Assembly (NCBI GenBank): GCA_016209275.1
Contig: JACQWM010000004.1
Location: forward strand, 106,243-162,391
DNA: 56,149 nt
Direction: 5' to 3'
From: Candidatus Omnitrophota bacterium
Lineage (GTDB): Bacteria; Omnitrophota; Gorgyraeia; Aquiviventales; Aquiviventaceae
Below the pieces are notes generated by a model, which was not told where the DNA came from, ran no database searches, and saw only the letters and a program-made list of their open reading frames with translations. Positions 9,269 through 17,606 of this stretch are shown here, one piece after another. Position numbers and translations under genes: made by a program. The first letter of the stretch is position 1. Each line of letters begins with the position of its first letter.

Positions 9269-10416
9269 CGATGGCCGCCCCGGTCTACACGAAGGCCAAC
9301 AGTTTTGCGGACATCCGCGTGCGCACCACTCCGGAAGATATGCTGAAGCGCATTCAACAGATTCCCCTGCGACTTGAGGCAACGGCGATGTCGGAGGCGG
9401 CCAAGGCGGTGGTGCGCCAGGCGTGCCAGGAGCTGCTGGAGCCGGCTGAGGCCGCAGGGCCGGCATTGTTTCGGCTCCATCCCTACATCGTGGATGAAAT
9501 CGGCCGGTTGAGCGATGAGGAGTTACCACGGTACGTGCACTACCGCTACCGGTACGAGTGCTATCCCCAACGGAAGATTCTCGATGAGTTTCCGCCATGC
9601 CTGCAGGTCGAGCCGACGTCGATGTGCAATTACCGCTGCGCCTTTTGCTACCAGACGGATGCCGCATTCACCCAGGCGCGGGCCGGCCACATGGGGCGGA
9701 TGCCACTGGAGCTCTTCACGCAGATCGTGGATCAAGCCGTAGGGTGCTGCGAGGCCGTCACCTTGGCCTCGCGCGGCGAGCCATCATTGTGCCGCGAGCT
9801 GCCGGCCATGCTGGACTATGCGCGCGGCAAATTCTTAGCGTTGAAACTGAACACCAACGCCTCGCGATTGGATGAGCGGTTATGCCACGCCATCCTGTCG
9901 GCGGATGTGCGCGTCGTGGTCTTTTCTGTGGATGCGGCCTCTGAGCCGGCCTACCGTCAACTGCGCGTGGGGGGAACACTTGCGCCGGTCGTGGCCAACA
10001 TCCGGCGGTTTCGCGAGATTCAGCAGCGGCACTATCCCAAGGCCCGGACCATCTCGCGCATCTCAGGGGTTCGCGTCGATGCGGCCTCATCCATGAGCGA
10101 GATGGAAGCCTTCTGGGGCGGTGTGGTCGATCAGGTGGCGTTCGTCACGTACAATCCGTGGGAGAACACCTATGAGCGGCCGCTGAATGAGGTGGCCACC
10201 CCGTGCTCCGACTTATGGCGCCGGATGTTCGTGTGGTGGGATGGCACGGTCAATCCGTGCGATGTGGATTATCGGTCGACGTTGGCGGTGGGCAAGGTGC
10301 AGGAGCATCGATTAAGCGAGCTTTGGGGCGGGGCGTCGTATGCGGCCTTACGGACCGCCCATCTTCAACAAGCGCGCCGGGGCGTGGCTCCCTGCAACCG
10401 GTGCACGGTGGTCTGA
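9265..10416 (+). CDS. Radical SAM protein with SPASM-like C-terminal cysteines
   Basis: 383 aa from the ATGA start; a second ATG lies two codons later. The [4Fe-4S]/SAM motif CNYRCAFC occupies C121, C125 and C128, preceded by LQVEPTSM as in SPASM-type enzymes. The C-terminus has ATPCSDLW, DGTVNPCDVDY and a terminal CNRC, a reduced SPASM arrangement that probably binds an auxiliary cluster. The N-terminal 110 residues are a helical extension of unknown function. Radical SAM enzymes in polysaccharide loci catalyse sugar epimerisation, dehydration or peptide-linked modification; which one applies here cannot be told. Its TGA shares one base with the start of the pyruvate-kinase homologue. Confidence 0.88.
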   Translation: MTMAAPVYTKANSFADIRVRTTPEDMLKRIQQIPLRLEATAMSEAAKAVVRQACQELLEPAEAAGPALFRLHPYIVDEIGRLSDEELPRYVHYRYRYECYPQRKILDEFPPCLQVEPTSMCNYRCAFCYQTDAAFTQARAGHMGRMPLELFTQIVDQAVGCCEAVTLASRGEPSLCRELPAMLDYARGKFLALKLNTNASRLDERLCHAILSADVRVVVFSVDAASEPAYRQLRVGGTLAPVVANIRRFREIQQRHYPKARTISRISGVRVDAASSMSEMEAFWGGVVDQVAFVTYNPWENTYERPLNEVATPCSDLWRRMFVWWDGTVNPCDVDYRSTLAVGKVQEHRLSELWGGASYAALRTAHLQQARRGVAPCNRCTVV

Positions 10417-11840
10417 TGAGCCGCGTCAAGATTGTGGTCACCCTTGGGCCACGGACCGACACGAACACGACGATCCGCGCGCTGGCCGAGGCCGGGGCGG
10501 ATGTGGCACGGCTCAACGGTTCTCATGGCAGCTTGACGTGGCATGCGGCGGCGATCGCGCACATTAGGGCGGCCGCGCCCCAGATGCCGATTCTCTTCGA
10601 TCTTCCCGGCGGCAAGATCCGCACCGGGGCGCTGGAGCATGAGCCGACGTTTTGCGTCGGCGACCAGCTCGTCCTGACCGGCGATGAACGTCACGATGGC
10701 CGCGTCAAAGTTCCGGTGTCGCATCCTCAGCTGCACGAAGCCTTGGCCTCCGGGGCCACGATTCTGGCGGATGATGGGCAGCTGCGATTCACGGTGCAGC
10801 GTATTCAGGGAGAGGACATCATCTGCCGTGCGGAAACCGCAGGCACGTTGCGCAGCCACAAAGGCATCCACGTCTCCACCCTGGAACCGACGGCGATGCC
10901 TGTCACACCGCGCGACCGCGCGATGCTGCAGTTTGCGAAGGAGCAGGCCGTTGATTTTGTGGGTGTGAGCTTTGTGGAACGCGCCGAGCAGATCGAAGCG
11001 ATCCGGTCGTTGATCGGGGGAGCGAGCCCGCGGATCATCGCCAAGATTGAGACGCAGCGCGCCCTGGAGCAGTTGACGAGCCTCCTGGACTTTTCGGATG
11101 GCCTCATGATCGACCGCGGCGACCTGTCCATCGATGCGGGTCTGCATCACGTGGCCATCCTCCAGAAGCAGATGCTCAAGGCGGCGCGCCAGGCCGGCCG
11201 GCCGGCCATTGTCGCGACCGAGATGCTGCACTCGATGATCAGCAGCCCCACACCGACCAAAGCGGAAGTGAGCGATATCAGCAATGCGGTGCTCGATGGC
11301 GCGGCGGCGGTCATGCTCTCAGGAGAAACCGCGATCGGCAAGTTTCCGGTCGAGGCCGTGGCGACCATGCGCCGCATCGCCGATACCGCCTCGTCGCATC
11401 TGCAATCCCTGCTCGATGATGATGCGGCCCAGGAGCCCTGCAGCATTCCCCAAGCGATTGAGGATGCCATCGCCCTGATCTGCCGCCGATTGCCGGTGAC
11501 GAAGATCGTCGCGGTCACCGCCAAGGGGTACGCCGCGCGCGTGGTCGCGGCGCGCAGCCCCAGGCAACCCATCTTGGCGGTAAGCCATGATCCGGCGACG
11601 GCGCGCAGCTTCCAGCTGTTGCCGGGAACCGAGGGTATCGCCGTGGATATTCCGTTTTCCAGGACGAGCGTCGATCATATCCCGAAATGCTTGGAGGCGT
11701 TGTGGCGCTGCGGCAAGCTGAAGGATGAGGACCTCGTCCTGGTCACGGCGGTCGGCTACCCGCGCTCCGGCAATCGGATGAACCTGATTCAAACGCATCA
11801 CATCGCGGACCTGCGAGACAGCCTAGGGTGGACTCGATAA
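10416..11840 (+). CDS. pyk: Divergent pyruvate kinase homologue in the glycan locus
   Basis: 474 aa, the full length of a bacterial pyruvate kinase, with all three domains. Conserved active-site residues are visible: R32, N34 and S36 in ARLNGSHG, D62, K210/E212 in AKIETQ, R234-D236 in RGDL, and T268 in VATEML. The loop normally reading DTKGPEIR reads DLPGGKIR (62-69), losing the Thr and Lys. Its Lys corresponds to rabbit E117, a position where Lys marks potassium-independent enzymes. IDRGDLS replaces the usual VARGDLG. It may be a specialised PEP-handling enzyme serving the locus or a diverged ordinary Pyk; its cytoplasmic location is clear. It overlaps the upstream radical SAM gene by one base. 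Confidence 0.85.
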   Translation: MSRVKIVVTLGPRTDTNTTIRALAEAGADVARLNGSHGSLTWHAAAIAHIRAAAPQMPILFDLPGGKIRTGALEHEPTFCVGDQLVLTGDERHDGRVKVPVSHPQLHEALASGATILADDGQLRFTVQRIQGEDIICRAETAGTLRSHKGIHVSTLEPTAMPVTPRDRAMLQFAKEQAVDFVGVSFVERAEQIEAIRSLIGGASPRIIAKIETQRALEQLTSLLDFSDGLMIDRGDLSIDAGLHHVAILQKQMLKAARQAGRPAIVATEMLHSMISSPTPTKAEVSDISNAVLDGAAAVMLSGETAIGKFPVEAVATMRRIADTASSHLQSLLDDDAAQEPCSIPQAIEDAIALICRRLPVTKIVAVTAKGYAARVVAARSPRQPILAVSHDPATARSFQLLPGTEGIAVDIPFSRTSVDHIPKCLEALWRCGKLKDEDLVLVTAVGYPRSGNRMNLIQTHHIADLRDSLGWTR

Positions 11841-11841
11841 G

Positions 11842-12753
11842 ATGCCGCTCATGACGTTCGTGCGCAGACTGATGCCAGCGGCATTGCGCCGCCTGCTGGC
11901 CCCGCCGTATCGCGCCGCCCGCGGCCTCGCGGAGCAGATCGCGGTGAGCGCCTATTACCGCCCTCGCTATCGCTGGCCCCACCCGGTGCTGGTCGTCATC
12001 GGCCCGCCGCGATCCGGCACGCAACTGATGGCGCACTTGCTCGCCGGCATTCCCGGCTATCGGCTGCGCGATCCCAATGACCCTGATCGTTGCACGGAGC
12101 GCCACGATGTCTGCGAGGCCGTCTTCGCCCGACTGCCGCGGACGCGCTATTCTGTGCTGAAGCTGCACACCGCCGCCTCGCCGTCGAACCTGGCGGTGCT
12201 CGACGCGTATCGGCTGCCGGCGGTCGTCATGATCCGGGATTTCCGGGATGAGTGCGTCTCGCGCTATTTCGCCGTGCTGCATTATCCCCGACACCGGCAC
12301 CATCAGCACTACCACAGCGTGCCGAAGGCGGTCGGCCTCTCCCATTGCCTTGACGTCGTCCTGCAGGAGTATGTGCCATGGGTCCGCGCGTGGCTACCCA
12401 TTGCGCAGTGCGAGCCGCAGCGGTTTTGTCTGGTGCGGTTCGAGGAGCTGCGGCCGGATCCCGGCGCGGCTTTGACGCGGGTGCTGAACTGGTATGGATT
12501 TCGGCCCTCGGACGCCAGCATCCAGCGGATCATCGCGAAGGAGAAGGCGCAGACGCGGTTTGATCTCAAGGCCAACGTTCGCGATGGGCGGCCGACCGTG
12601 CGCAAAGGCATCGTAGGGGACTGGCGGAATCACTTGACCGAGGAGCATATCCAGCGCTTCAAAGAAGGCTGCGGAGAGTTTCTCATTGAGCTGGGCTACG
12701 AGCGGGATTTCGATTGGACCGGGCACGAGGCGCAGGAGCGCGTTTCCGCATGA
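11842..12753 (+). CDS. PAPS-dependent sulfotransferase
   Basis: 303 aa. The 5'-phosphosulfate loop is GPPRSGTQ (54-61). The 3'-phosphate-binding segment is MIRDFRDECVSRYF with R132 and S140. The C-terminal motif RKGIVGDWRNHLT matches the RKGxxGDWK cofactor motif of cytosolic and Golgi-type sulfotransferases. It would transfer sulfate from 3'-phosphoadenylyl sulfate to a sugar hydroxyl, so the surface glycan is probably sulfated. KLHTAAS (107-113) may carry the catalytic His. No PAPS synthesis genes are in the window. The gene begins one base after the upstream stop, and its TGA overlaps the start of the CMP-sugar synthetase. Confidence 0.9.
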   Translation: MPLMTFVRRLMPAALRRLLAPPYRAARGLAEQIAVSAYYRPRYRWPHPVLVVIGPPRSGTQLMAHLLAGIPGYRLRDPNDPDRCTERHDVCEAVFARLPRTRYSVLKLHTAASPSNLAVLDAYRLPAVVMIRDFRDECVSRYFAVLHYPRHRHHQHYHSVPKAVGLSHCLDVVLQEYVPWVRAWLPIAQCEPQRFCLVRFEELRPDPGAALTRVLNWYGFRPSDASIQRIIAKEKAQTRFDLKANVRDGRPTVRKGIVGDWRNHLTEEHIQRFKEGCGEFLIELGYERDFDWTGHEAQERVSA

Positions 12754-13511
12754 CGGTGGCGGCATTGCTGCTGGGTCGGGGGGGAAGCCAAGGCTTCCCA
12801 GGGAAAAATCTTCATTCGGTGTTGGGCCGCCCACTCATGGCGTATCCGCTGTTGGCAGCGCAGGCCAGCCGGTACGTGGGTTCCGTGCATGTCTCGACAG
12901 ACGATGAGGAGATCATGGCGGTGGGACGGCAGCACGAGGCGCAGATCATCGTGCGCCCGGATTCGCTCTGCACGCCTGCGGCGCTGGGCGAGGACGCGTT
13001 TGCGCATGGGTATCGGGTCATTCAAGAGCAGTTAGCCGCCGCCGGGCAGACGGTGGAACTCATGGTCCTCCTCTTCGCCAACGCGGCGACCGTCACCGGC
13101 GAACTGATCGATGCCGGCATTGAGGCGCTGCGCGCCGATCCATTGCTGGATTCGGCGGTGTCCGTCTCGCGCTACAACATGTGGAGCCCGTTGCGAGCGC
13201 GAAAGGTCGGGCCGGATGGATTGCTGCATCCGTTCGTGCCGTTTGAAACATTCGGCGATCCTCGGACCATGAGTTGCGACCGCGACTCGCAGGGCGACGT
13301 GTATTTCGCCGATATGTCGGTGTCGGTCGTACGGCCGCGCTGCCTGGAGCATCTGCCTGAAGGGCTGCTGCCGCAGCGGTGGATGGGGCGGCGGATCCAT
13401 CCGCTCATCCAATGGGGCGGCTGCGATGTGGATTATCCGTGGCAGATTCCGCAAGTGGAGTATTGGTTGCGAGCTCATGGGTTTTCAGATGTGTGCGCGA
13501 TTAACCGATAA
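12750..13511 (+). CDS. NeuA-like CMP-sugar (acylneuraminate) cytidylyltransferase
   Basis: 253 aa from the ATGA start. The nucleotide-binding loop LLGRGGSQGFPGKN (7-20) is the NeuA/KdsB-type signature, and a conserved STDDEEI follows around residue 50. NeuA enzymes join CTP and a nonulosonic acid such as sialic, legionaminic or pseudaminic acid. Here the usual Lys of RGGSKG is Gln, while the second Lys (PGKN) is kept. The C-terminal IDVDYPWQI-type segment of the family appears as CDVDYPWQIPQVEYW. An SDR gene follows with overlap, an arrangement like ptmB-ptmA in Campylobacter legionaminic acid loci. No NeuB-type synthase is visible in the window. Confidence 0.85.
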   Translation: MTVAALLLGRGGSQGFPGKNLHSVLGRPLMAYPLLAAQASRYVGSVHVSTDDEEIMAVGRQHEAQIIVRPDSLCTPAALGEDAFAHGYRVIQEQLAAAGQTVELMVLLFANAATVTGELIDAGIEALRADPLLDSAVSVSRYNMWSPLRARKVGPDGLLHPFVPFETFGDPRTMSCDRDSQGDVYFADMSVSVVRPRCLEHLPEGLLPQRWMGRRIHPLIQWGGCDVDYPWQIPQVEYWLRAHGFSDVCAINR

Positions 13512-14238
13512 ACGCGTGTTGATCACCGGGGCCAGCGGAGGCATCGGCGCTGCGATGGCCGCGCTCTTCGCCTCTTCGGGCGCTGCGGTGGGTCTGCACT
13601 ACCACCGCGGACGCCGCGCGGCGTTTTCGCTGCATCGGCAGATCCTCCGGCGCGGGGGCATCGCCGAATGCTTTCAAGCCGACCTCGCAGCACCCGGCGC
13701 AGCGCAGGCGCTGATGCAGGCGTTTCTTCATCGGTTTCATCGCATCGACGTTCTGATCAACAACGCGGGCGCAGTGATTGACCCGCAGGGGTTCACAGAA
13801 CTGACCGAAGCCGGGTGGGATCAGACCCTCGCACTGAACGCCAAAGCCCCCTGCTTTCTCGCACAAGCGGCGTTTCGCGCGATGAAGCGGCAGCGCGGCG
13901 GCAAAATCATCAACATCAGCTCCATCGCGGCCAAGTACGGCGGCTCGGCGGCAACACTGCACTACGGGGCGGCGAAGGCGGCGTTAGACGCGCTTACCAT
14001 CGGGATGGCCAGAGTTGGAGCGCCGTACAACATCTTGGTCAACTCCATCCGTCCTGGGGTGATCCAGACGGCCTTCCACAGAAAAATAGGCCGGACGTCT
14101 CTGTCGCGAAGAGTCGCGCTCACCCCGTTGCGACGCGCCGGCGCGCCGCTTGATGTGGCTCGCGCAGCGCTCTTCCTCGCCTCTGAGGCCGGAGACTATA
14201 TCACCGGGGTGATGCTTCCCGTGGCAGGAGGGGATTAG
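13489..14238 (+). CDS. Short-chain dehydrogenase/reductase
   Basis: 249 aa, a classical-SDR length. The cofactor motif TGASGGIG is at 13-20, NNAG at 91-94, and the catalytic Ser-Tyr-Lys set is S144/S145, Y159 and K163 (YGAAK). RPG follows at the usual place. I chose the ATG at 13489 (protein MCARLTDK) because it puts the Rossmann motif near the N-terminus; an ATG at 13477 is also possible. Either start overlaps the CMP-sugar synthetase gene by more than 20 bp. The substrate is probably a sugar or nucleotide sugar of this locus. PtmA, an SDR next to a CMP-legionaminate synthetase, is the closest analogue by context only. Confidence 0.88.
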   Translation: MCARLTDKRVLITGASGGIGAAMAALFASSGAAVGLHYHRGRRAAFSLHRQILRRGGIAECFQADLAAPGAAQALMQAFLHRFHRIDVLINNAGAVIDPQGFTELTEAGWDQTLALNAKAPCFLAQAAFRAMKRQRGGKIINISSIAAKYGGSAATLHYGAAKAALDALTIGMARVGAPYNILVNSIRPGVIQTAFHRKIGRTSLSRRVALTPLRRAGAPLDVARAALFLASEAGDYITGVMLPVAGGD

Positions 14239-14240
14239 CC

Positions 14241-15269
14241 ATGCCGGTGGCGTTGAACGAAGCCGAGGTTCGTCCGGAAGCCTTATTTGATGAATTCCTG
14301 CGCTTAGCGAAGGCGGATATACCGCGCTTTTTTCTCGAAGCACCCCACCAGCGCATCGCGTGTCCTGCGTGCGGAGGGCGCGCCACGCGCGCCGCCTTTG
14401 AGAAGGATGCCTTCGCCTTTGAGGTCTGTTCAGACTGCGCCACGCTCTTTGCGAACCCTCGGGCCGAGGCGGCGGCATTCAAACGGTATTACCAGGAGGC
14501 GCCATCGATTGCGTTTTTGTCCAACCAGTTCTATCGACAAACAGAAACCGCTCGGCGGGCAGCGATCATCAAGCCGCGCGCGGCGATGGTGCTCGAAACA
14601 CTCGCCCGATGCACCACGGCCAAGCCCGAGGCGGCGTCCGGCGGATGGGTGGCGGACATCGGGGCCGGCTACGGGGTGTTGTGTGAGGAGATGCGGGCAC
14701 TGGCGCCTCAAGGGTGGGATGTGATTGCCATTGAGCCCTCTGCTGAAGGCTTGCGCATCTGCCGCGAGAAAGGACTGACCGTCGTGCCCCGCTTCATCGA
14801 GGAGATGACGCGTCAGGACCTGCCGGTGGCCTCAACGCGCCCGGGCGCGCTCGTGAGTTTCGAGCTCCTGGAGCACGTTCAGAATCCTGAACAGTTTTTG
14901 GCCTCAGCCCGCGCACTCCTGCAACCCGGAGATCTGTTGATCATGACGACGCTCAACGGGCTCGGGTTGGATATCCAAGTGCTGTGGGAGCGATCGAAGA
15001 GCGTGCAGCCGCCGCACCACATCAATTTCTTCAATCCGCGATCGATCCGACTTCTGCTTGAACGGTCGGGGTTCCGTGTGCTCGAGGTGACCACTCCTGG
15101 GCAGCTCGACGTGAGCATCTTGGAGCATAGCCTGGGGAAACTCTTGCGCGACCGGTTCTGGACCACGTTCCTCACGCAGCTGGGGGCGGAGGGCAGGGTT
15201 GAGTTTCAGGGATTTCTTCAGGCGCGCGGCCTGAGCTCGCATATGAGAGTGGTGGCCCAATCGGTGTAA
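14241..15269 (+). CDS. Zinc-ribbon class I SAM methyltransferase
   Basis: 342 aa with a strong Shine-Dalgarno (AGGAGGGG, 14226-14233) inside the end of the SDR gene. The N-terminus carries a four-cysteine zinc ribbon (CPACGG ... CSDC). Then comes a Methyltransf_23-type domain with motif I VADIGAGYGVL, an acidic IAIEPS strand and the FELLEHVQNPEQFL segment. Such two-part proteins methylate sugars or act as C-methyltransferases in deoxysugar and polysaccharide loci. The PPHHINFFNPRSIRLLLERSGF stretch, typical of the family, is present. The exact methyl acceptor is unknown. The gene is probably cotranscribed with its neighbours. Confidence 0.85.
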   Translation: MPVALNEAEVRPEALFDEFLRLAKADIPRFFLEAPHQRIACPACGGRATRAAFEKDAFAFEVCSDCATLFANPRAEAAAFKRYYQEAPSIAFLSNQFYRQTETARRAAIIKPRAAMVLETLARCTTAKPEAASGGWVADIGAGYGVLCEEMRALAPQGWDVIAIEPSAEGLRICREKGLTVVPRFIEEMTRQDLPVASTRPGALVSFELLEHVQNPEQFLASARALLQPGDLLIMTTLNGLGLDIQVLWERSKSVQPPHHINFFNPRSIRLLLERSGFRVLEVTTPGQLDVSILEHSLGKLLRDRFWTTFLTQLGAEGRVEFQGFLQARGLSSHMRVVAQSV

Positions 15270-15288
15270 TCACGCATAGGAGAGCCTC

Positions 15289-16164
15289 ATGAAAACGATC
15301 GTGTGCGGCGGTTCGGGGTTTCTTGGCAGCCATCTCGCAGATTTGCTCACCGAATGCGGCCACGAGGTGACCATTCTTGATCGACGCCCATCCACCTACG
15401 CCACACCGTCCCAGAGGATGGTGGTCGCAGATATTTTGGACCGCGACGCCGTGGCTGAGGCGCTGCGCGGCACCGATGCGGTCTATCATCTCGCCGGCAT
15501 TGTGGACCTTGAGGAGGCGGCTGCGAGCCCCTTGGACACGGTTGAGCAGAACGTGCGCGGCACCGTGGGGCTGCTCGAGGCGGCCGTGGCGGCCGGGGTG
15601 AAGCGGTTCATCTATGCCAGCACCGTCTACGTGTATAGCCAGCTCGGCGGATTCTACCGGTGCAGCAAGCAGGCCTCGGAGCTGTATATCGAGGAGTACG
15701 AGCGGCGGCATGGGCTGCCGTATACCATCTTGCGCTACGGCACCCTCTACGGCCCGCGGGCGGATGCGCGCAACAGTGTGTGGCGATATCTGCACCAAGG
15801 ACTCACCCAGGGCAAGATTCTCTTTACCGGCACTGGAGAGGAGATCCGCGAGTATGTGCATGTGCGCGATGCGGCGCGCTTGAGTGTAGACATCTTGGCC
15901 AAGGAGTATGCCAACCAGCACATCCTTATCACAGGGTATCAGCCGATGAAGACGCGCGACATGCTGCGCATGATTCAGGAAATGCTGCAAGGCCGCGTGA
16001 CCATCGAGTACGCCGAGCCCCTCGACAATGCGCATTACACGCTCACCCCGTATTCATTTGTCCCGAAGATCGGCAGAAAACTCGTCGGGACCTCCTATAT
16101 CGACATGGGCCAAGGGTTGCTCGAGTGCTTGCATGACATCCCGGCCGCGCATGATGCCGCGTAG
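15289..16164 (+). CDS. NAD-dependent epimerase/dehydratase (extended SDR)
   Basis: 291 aa with its own Shine-Dalgarno (GGAGAG, 15279-15284) in a 19-bp gap, one of the few real gaps in this half of the locus. The NAD motif is GGSGFLGSHLAD (residues 7-18). The active site ASTVYVYSQLGGFYRCSKQ keeps the YxxxK pair. The spacing between the Ser-rich strand and the Tyr is much shorter than in GalE-type enzymes, so the substrate loop is reduced. It probably epimerises, reduces or dehydrates a nucleotide sugar. A HAD hydrolase gene overlaps its 3' end by 14 bp. Confidence 0.85.
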   Translation: MKTIVCGGSGFLGSHLADLLTECGHEVTILDRRPSTYATPSQRMVVADILDRDAVAEALRGTDAVYHLAGIVDLEEAAASPLDTVEQNVRGTVGLLEAAVAAGVKRFIYASTVYVYSQLGGFYRCSKQASELYIEEYERRHGLPYTILRYGTLYGPRADARNSVWRYLHQGLTQGKILFTGTGEEIREYVHVRDAARLSVDILAKEYANQHILITGYQPMKTRDMLRMIQEMLQGRVTIEYAEPLDNAHYTLTPYSFVPKIGRKLVGTSYIDMGQGLLECLHDIPAAHDAA

Positions 16165-16840
16165 CGGAGCGGGCTCGCCGGCGGTGCGCGCGGTGGTCTT
16201 TGATTGCGACGGCGTCTTGATCGAATCCGGCGAGATCAAAACCGAGGCCGTTCGCCTGTTGTGGGCGCCTGAAGGATCAGCCGTGGCGGAGGCCGCGGTG
16301 GCGTATCACCGAGCGCACGGCGGAGTCTCTCGCGTGGAGAAGATCCGGTATGTCTATGATCGTCTCCTGCGCCGTCCCTTATCGGCGGAGCGCTTGCAGG
16401 CCCTGAGCGAGCGATTCCAACAGCTGGTGTTCACACGGGTGCTGCGCGCCCCATGGGTTCCTGGCGCGCGTGAGGCCCTGTCCCAACTGCACGGTTGCTA
16501 CGACTTGTTCGTCCTCTCTGGAACGCCGACGGATGAGTTGCGCGCCATCCTGGAGGAGCGCCAGGTCTTGCGGTGCTTTCGGGGCGTGTATGGATCTCCG
16601 CCAGGCAAGACCGAGCACCTCAGACGCCTTGGCGAGACCCATGGCTTGCGAGGCGAGGAGATCCTGATGGTCGGCGACTCCTCAACGGATTATGACGCGG
16701 CTCAGATGGCGGGGACGCGCTTCATCGCCCGTGCGAGCCTAGGGGATGCCGCAGCTTGGGAGGCGTTGGGGGTTCGGGTGATTTCGGATTTGCATCCATT
16801 GACGGATCTGGTGAATGGAACAGCTGTTTTATCAACGTGA
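16151..16840 (+). CDS. HAD-superfamily sugar phosphatase
   Basis: 229 aa; paired ATG codons at 16151 and 16154 both overlap the epimerase gene. HAD motifs are in order: motif I DCDGVL with nucleophile D18 and D20, motif II LSGTP, motif III lysine in PGKTEHL, and motif IV GDSSTDYDAA. A helical cap sits between motifs I and II, as in phosphoglycolate phosphatase and beta-phosphoglucomutase-like members. It would dephosphorylate a sugar phosphate intermediate, analogous to the phosphatase step that precedes CMP activation or heptose assembly. This role is inferred from neighbours. It overlaps the next methyltransferase by 26 bp. Confidence 0.87.
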   Translation: MMPRSGAGSPAVRAVVFDCDGVLIESGEIKTEAVRLLWAPEGSAVAEAAVAYHRAHGGVSRVEKIRYVYDRLLRRPLSAERLQALSERFQQLVFTRVLRAPWVPGAREALSQLHGCYDLFVLSGTPTDELRAILEERQVLRCFRGVYGSPPGKTEHLRRLGETHGLRGEEILMVGDSSTDYDAAQMAGTRFIARASLGDAAAWEALGVRVISDLHPLTDLVNGTAVLST

Positions 16841-17606
16841 GTGGCAGGGCATTGCCTTTAAGGAGCTTCCCGGCGTCGACTGGTCGGCGTGCGCCGCCCG
16901 AGGGTTTTATGCGGCCTTTTATGAGCAATTGCTCTCCCGCAGCTTCCAACCAGCGCCCGAGTGGGTGGAGAGCAAGCGCCGGATCGGTGCCTGGCTCGCC
17001 TCGACGATTCGCGCTCGGGCGGCTCGGGGTGTTGCACCCCGCATTCTTTCTGTCGGGGCCGGCTTAGGGATCGTGGAACGGGTGTTGGACGAGGCGCGCT
17101 ATCATGTGGATGTGTTGGAATGCGAGCCGCATTCGCTGAAGCACCTGCAGTCGCATCTTCCGGGTGCCGGCGTAATACTAGGCGATGCGCGGCACATCCC
17201 ATGTCGGACGGGAAGCTACGATGCCGTGTACATGTCAAACGTCGACTATTGCTTTGATCGATCCGGCTACACGCAGGTCTGGCGGGAGATGGGGCGCATC
17301 CTGCGGCCCGGCGGTCTCGCGGTCTGTGTTTCATCGTCCAATCTTTCCGTGCGGGCGGTCGCGCGCGGGATTCGACGACGATGGCTCAGAAGGTCGGTTC
17401 GTGGTCCGAGTCATCTCGTCTGGGGGTATCGGCGGACCGTGGGCGAGCATGTGCGCGCCGGCCGCCAGGCTGCGTTGGTGTGTGATGCGGTGTATGTGTT
17501 TGATCATGAGTTCAATCCTCGAGCCATCCGGCCAGCCGCGTCTGTGCGGCTCGGATGGCCAACATGGGCGGACGCAGAGATTGCGGTCGTGTGTGTGAAG
17601 CGATGA
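16815..17606 (+). CDS. Class I SAM-dependent methyltransferase
   Basis: 263 aa. Motif I is ILSVGAGLGIVERVLD near residue 77, followed by an acidic strand (VDVLECEP), a GDARHIP segment and the DAVYMSNVDYCF motif-IV strand. RILRPGGLAV is the typical Methyltransf_11 signature. The C-terminal part is rich in Arg and may bind phosphorylated or lipid-linked substrate. It lacks the zinc ribbon of the other methyltransferase of this locus, so the two probably methylate different positions. Start ATG at 16815 overlaps the HAD gene; the ATGA at its end couples it to the next gene. Confidence 0.83.
   Translation: MEQLFYQREWQGIAFKELPGVDWSACAARGFYAAFYEQLLSRSFQPAPEWVESKRRIGAWLASTIRARAARGVAPRILSVGAGLGIVERVLDEARYHVDVLECEPHSLKHLQSHLPGAGVILGDARHIPCRTGSYDAVYMSNVDYCFDRSGYTQVWREMGRILRPGGLAVCVSSSNLSVRAVARGIRRRWLRRSVRGPSHLVWGYRRTVGEHVRAGRQAALVCDAVYVFDHEFNPRAIRPAASVRLGWPTWADAEIAVVCVKR

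Noticed and set aside
9265-10416. Radical SAM gene as part of a RiPP cluster
   Set aside because: No short precursor gene, peptidase or RiPP recognition domain was seen nearby; the neighbours are glycan genes.
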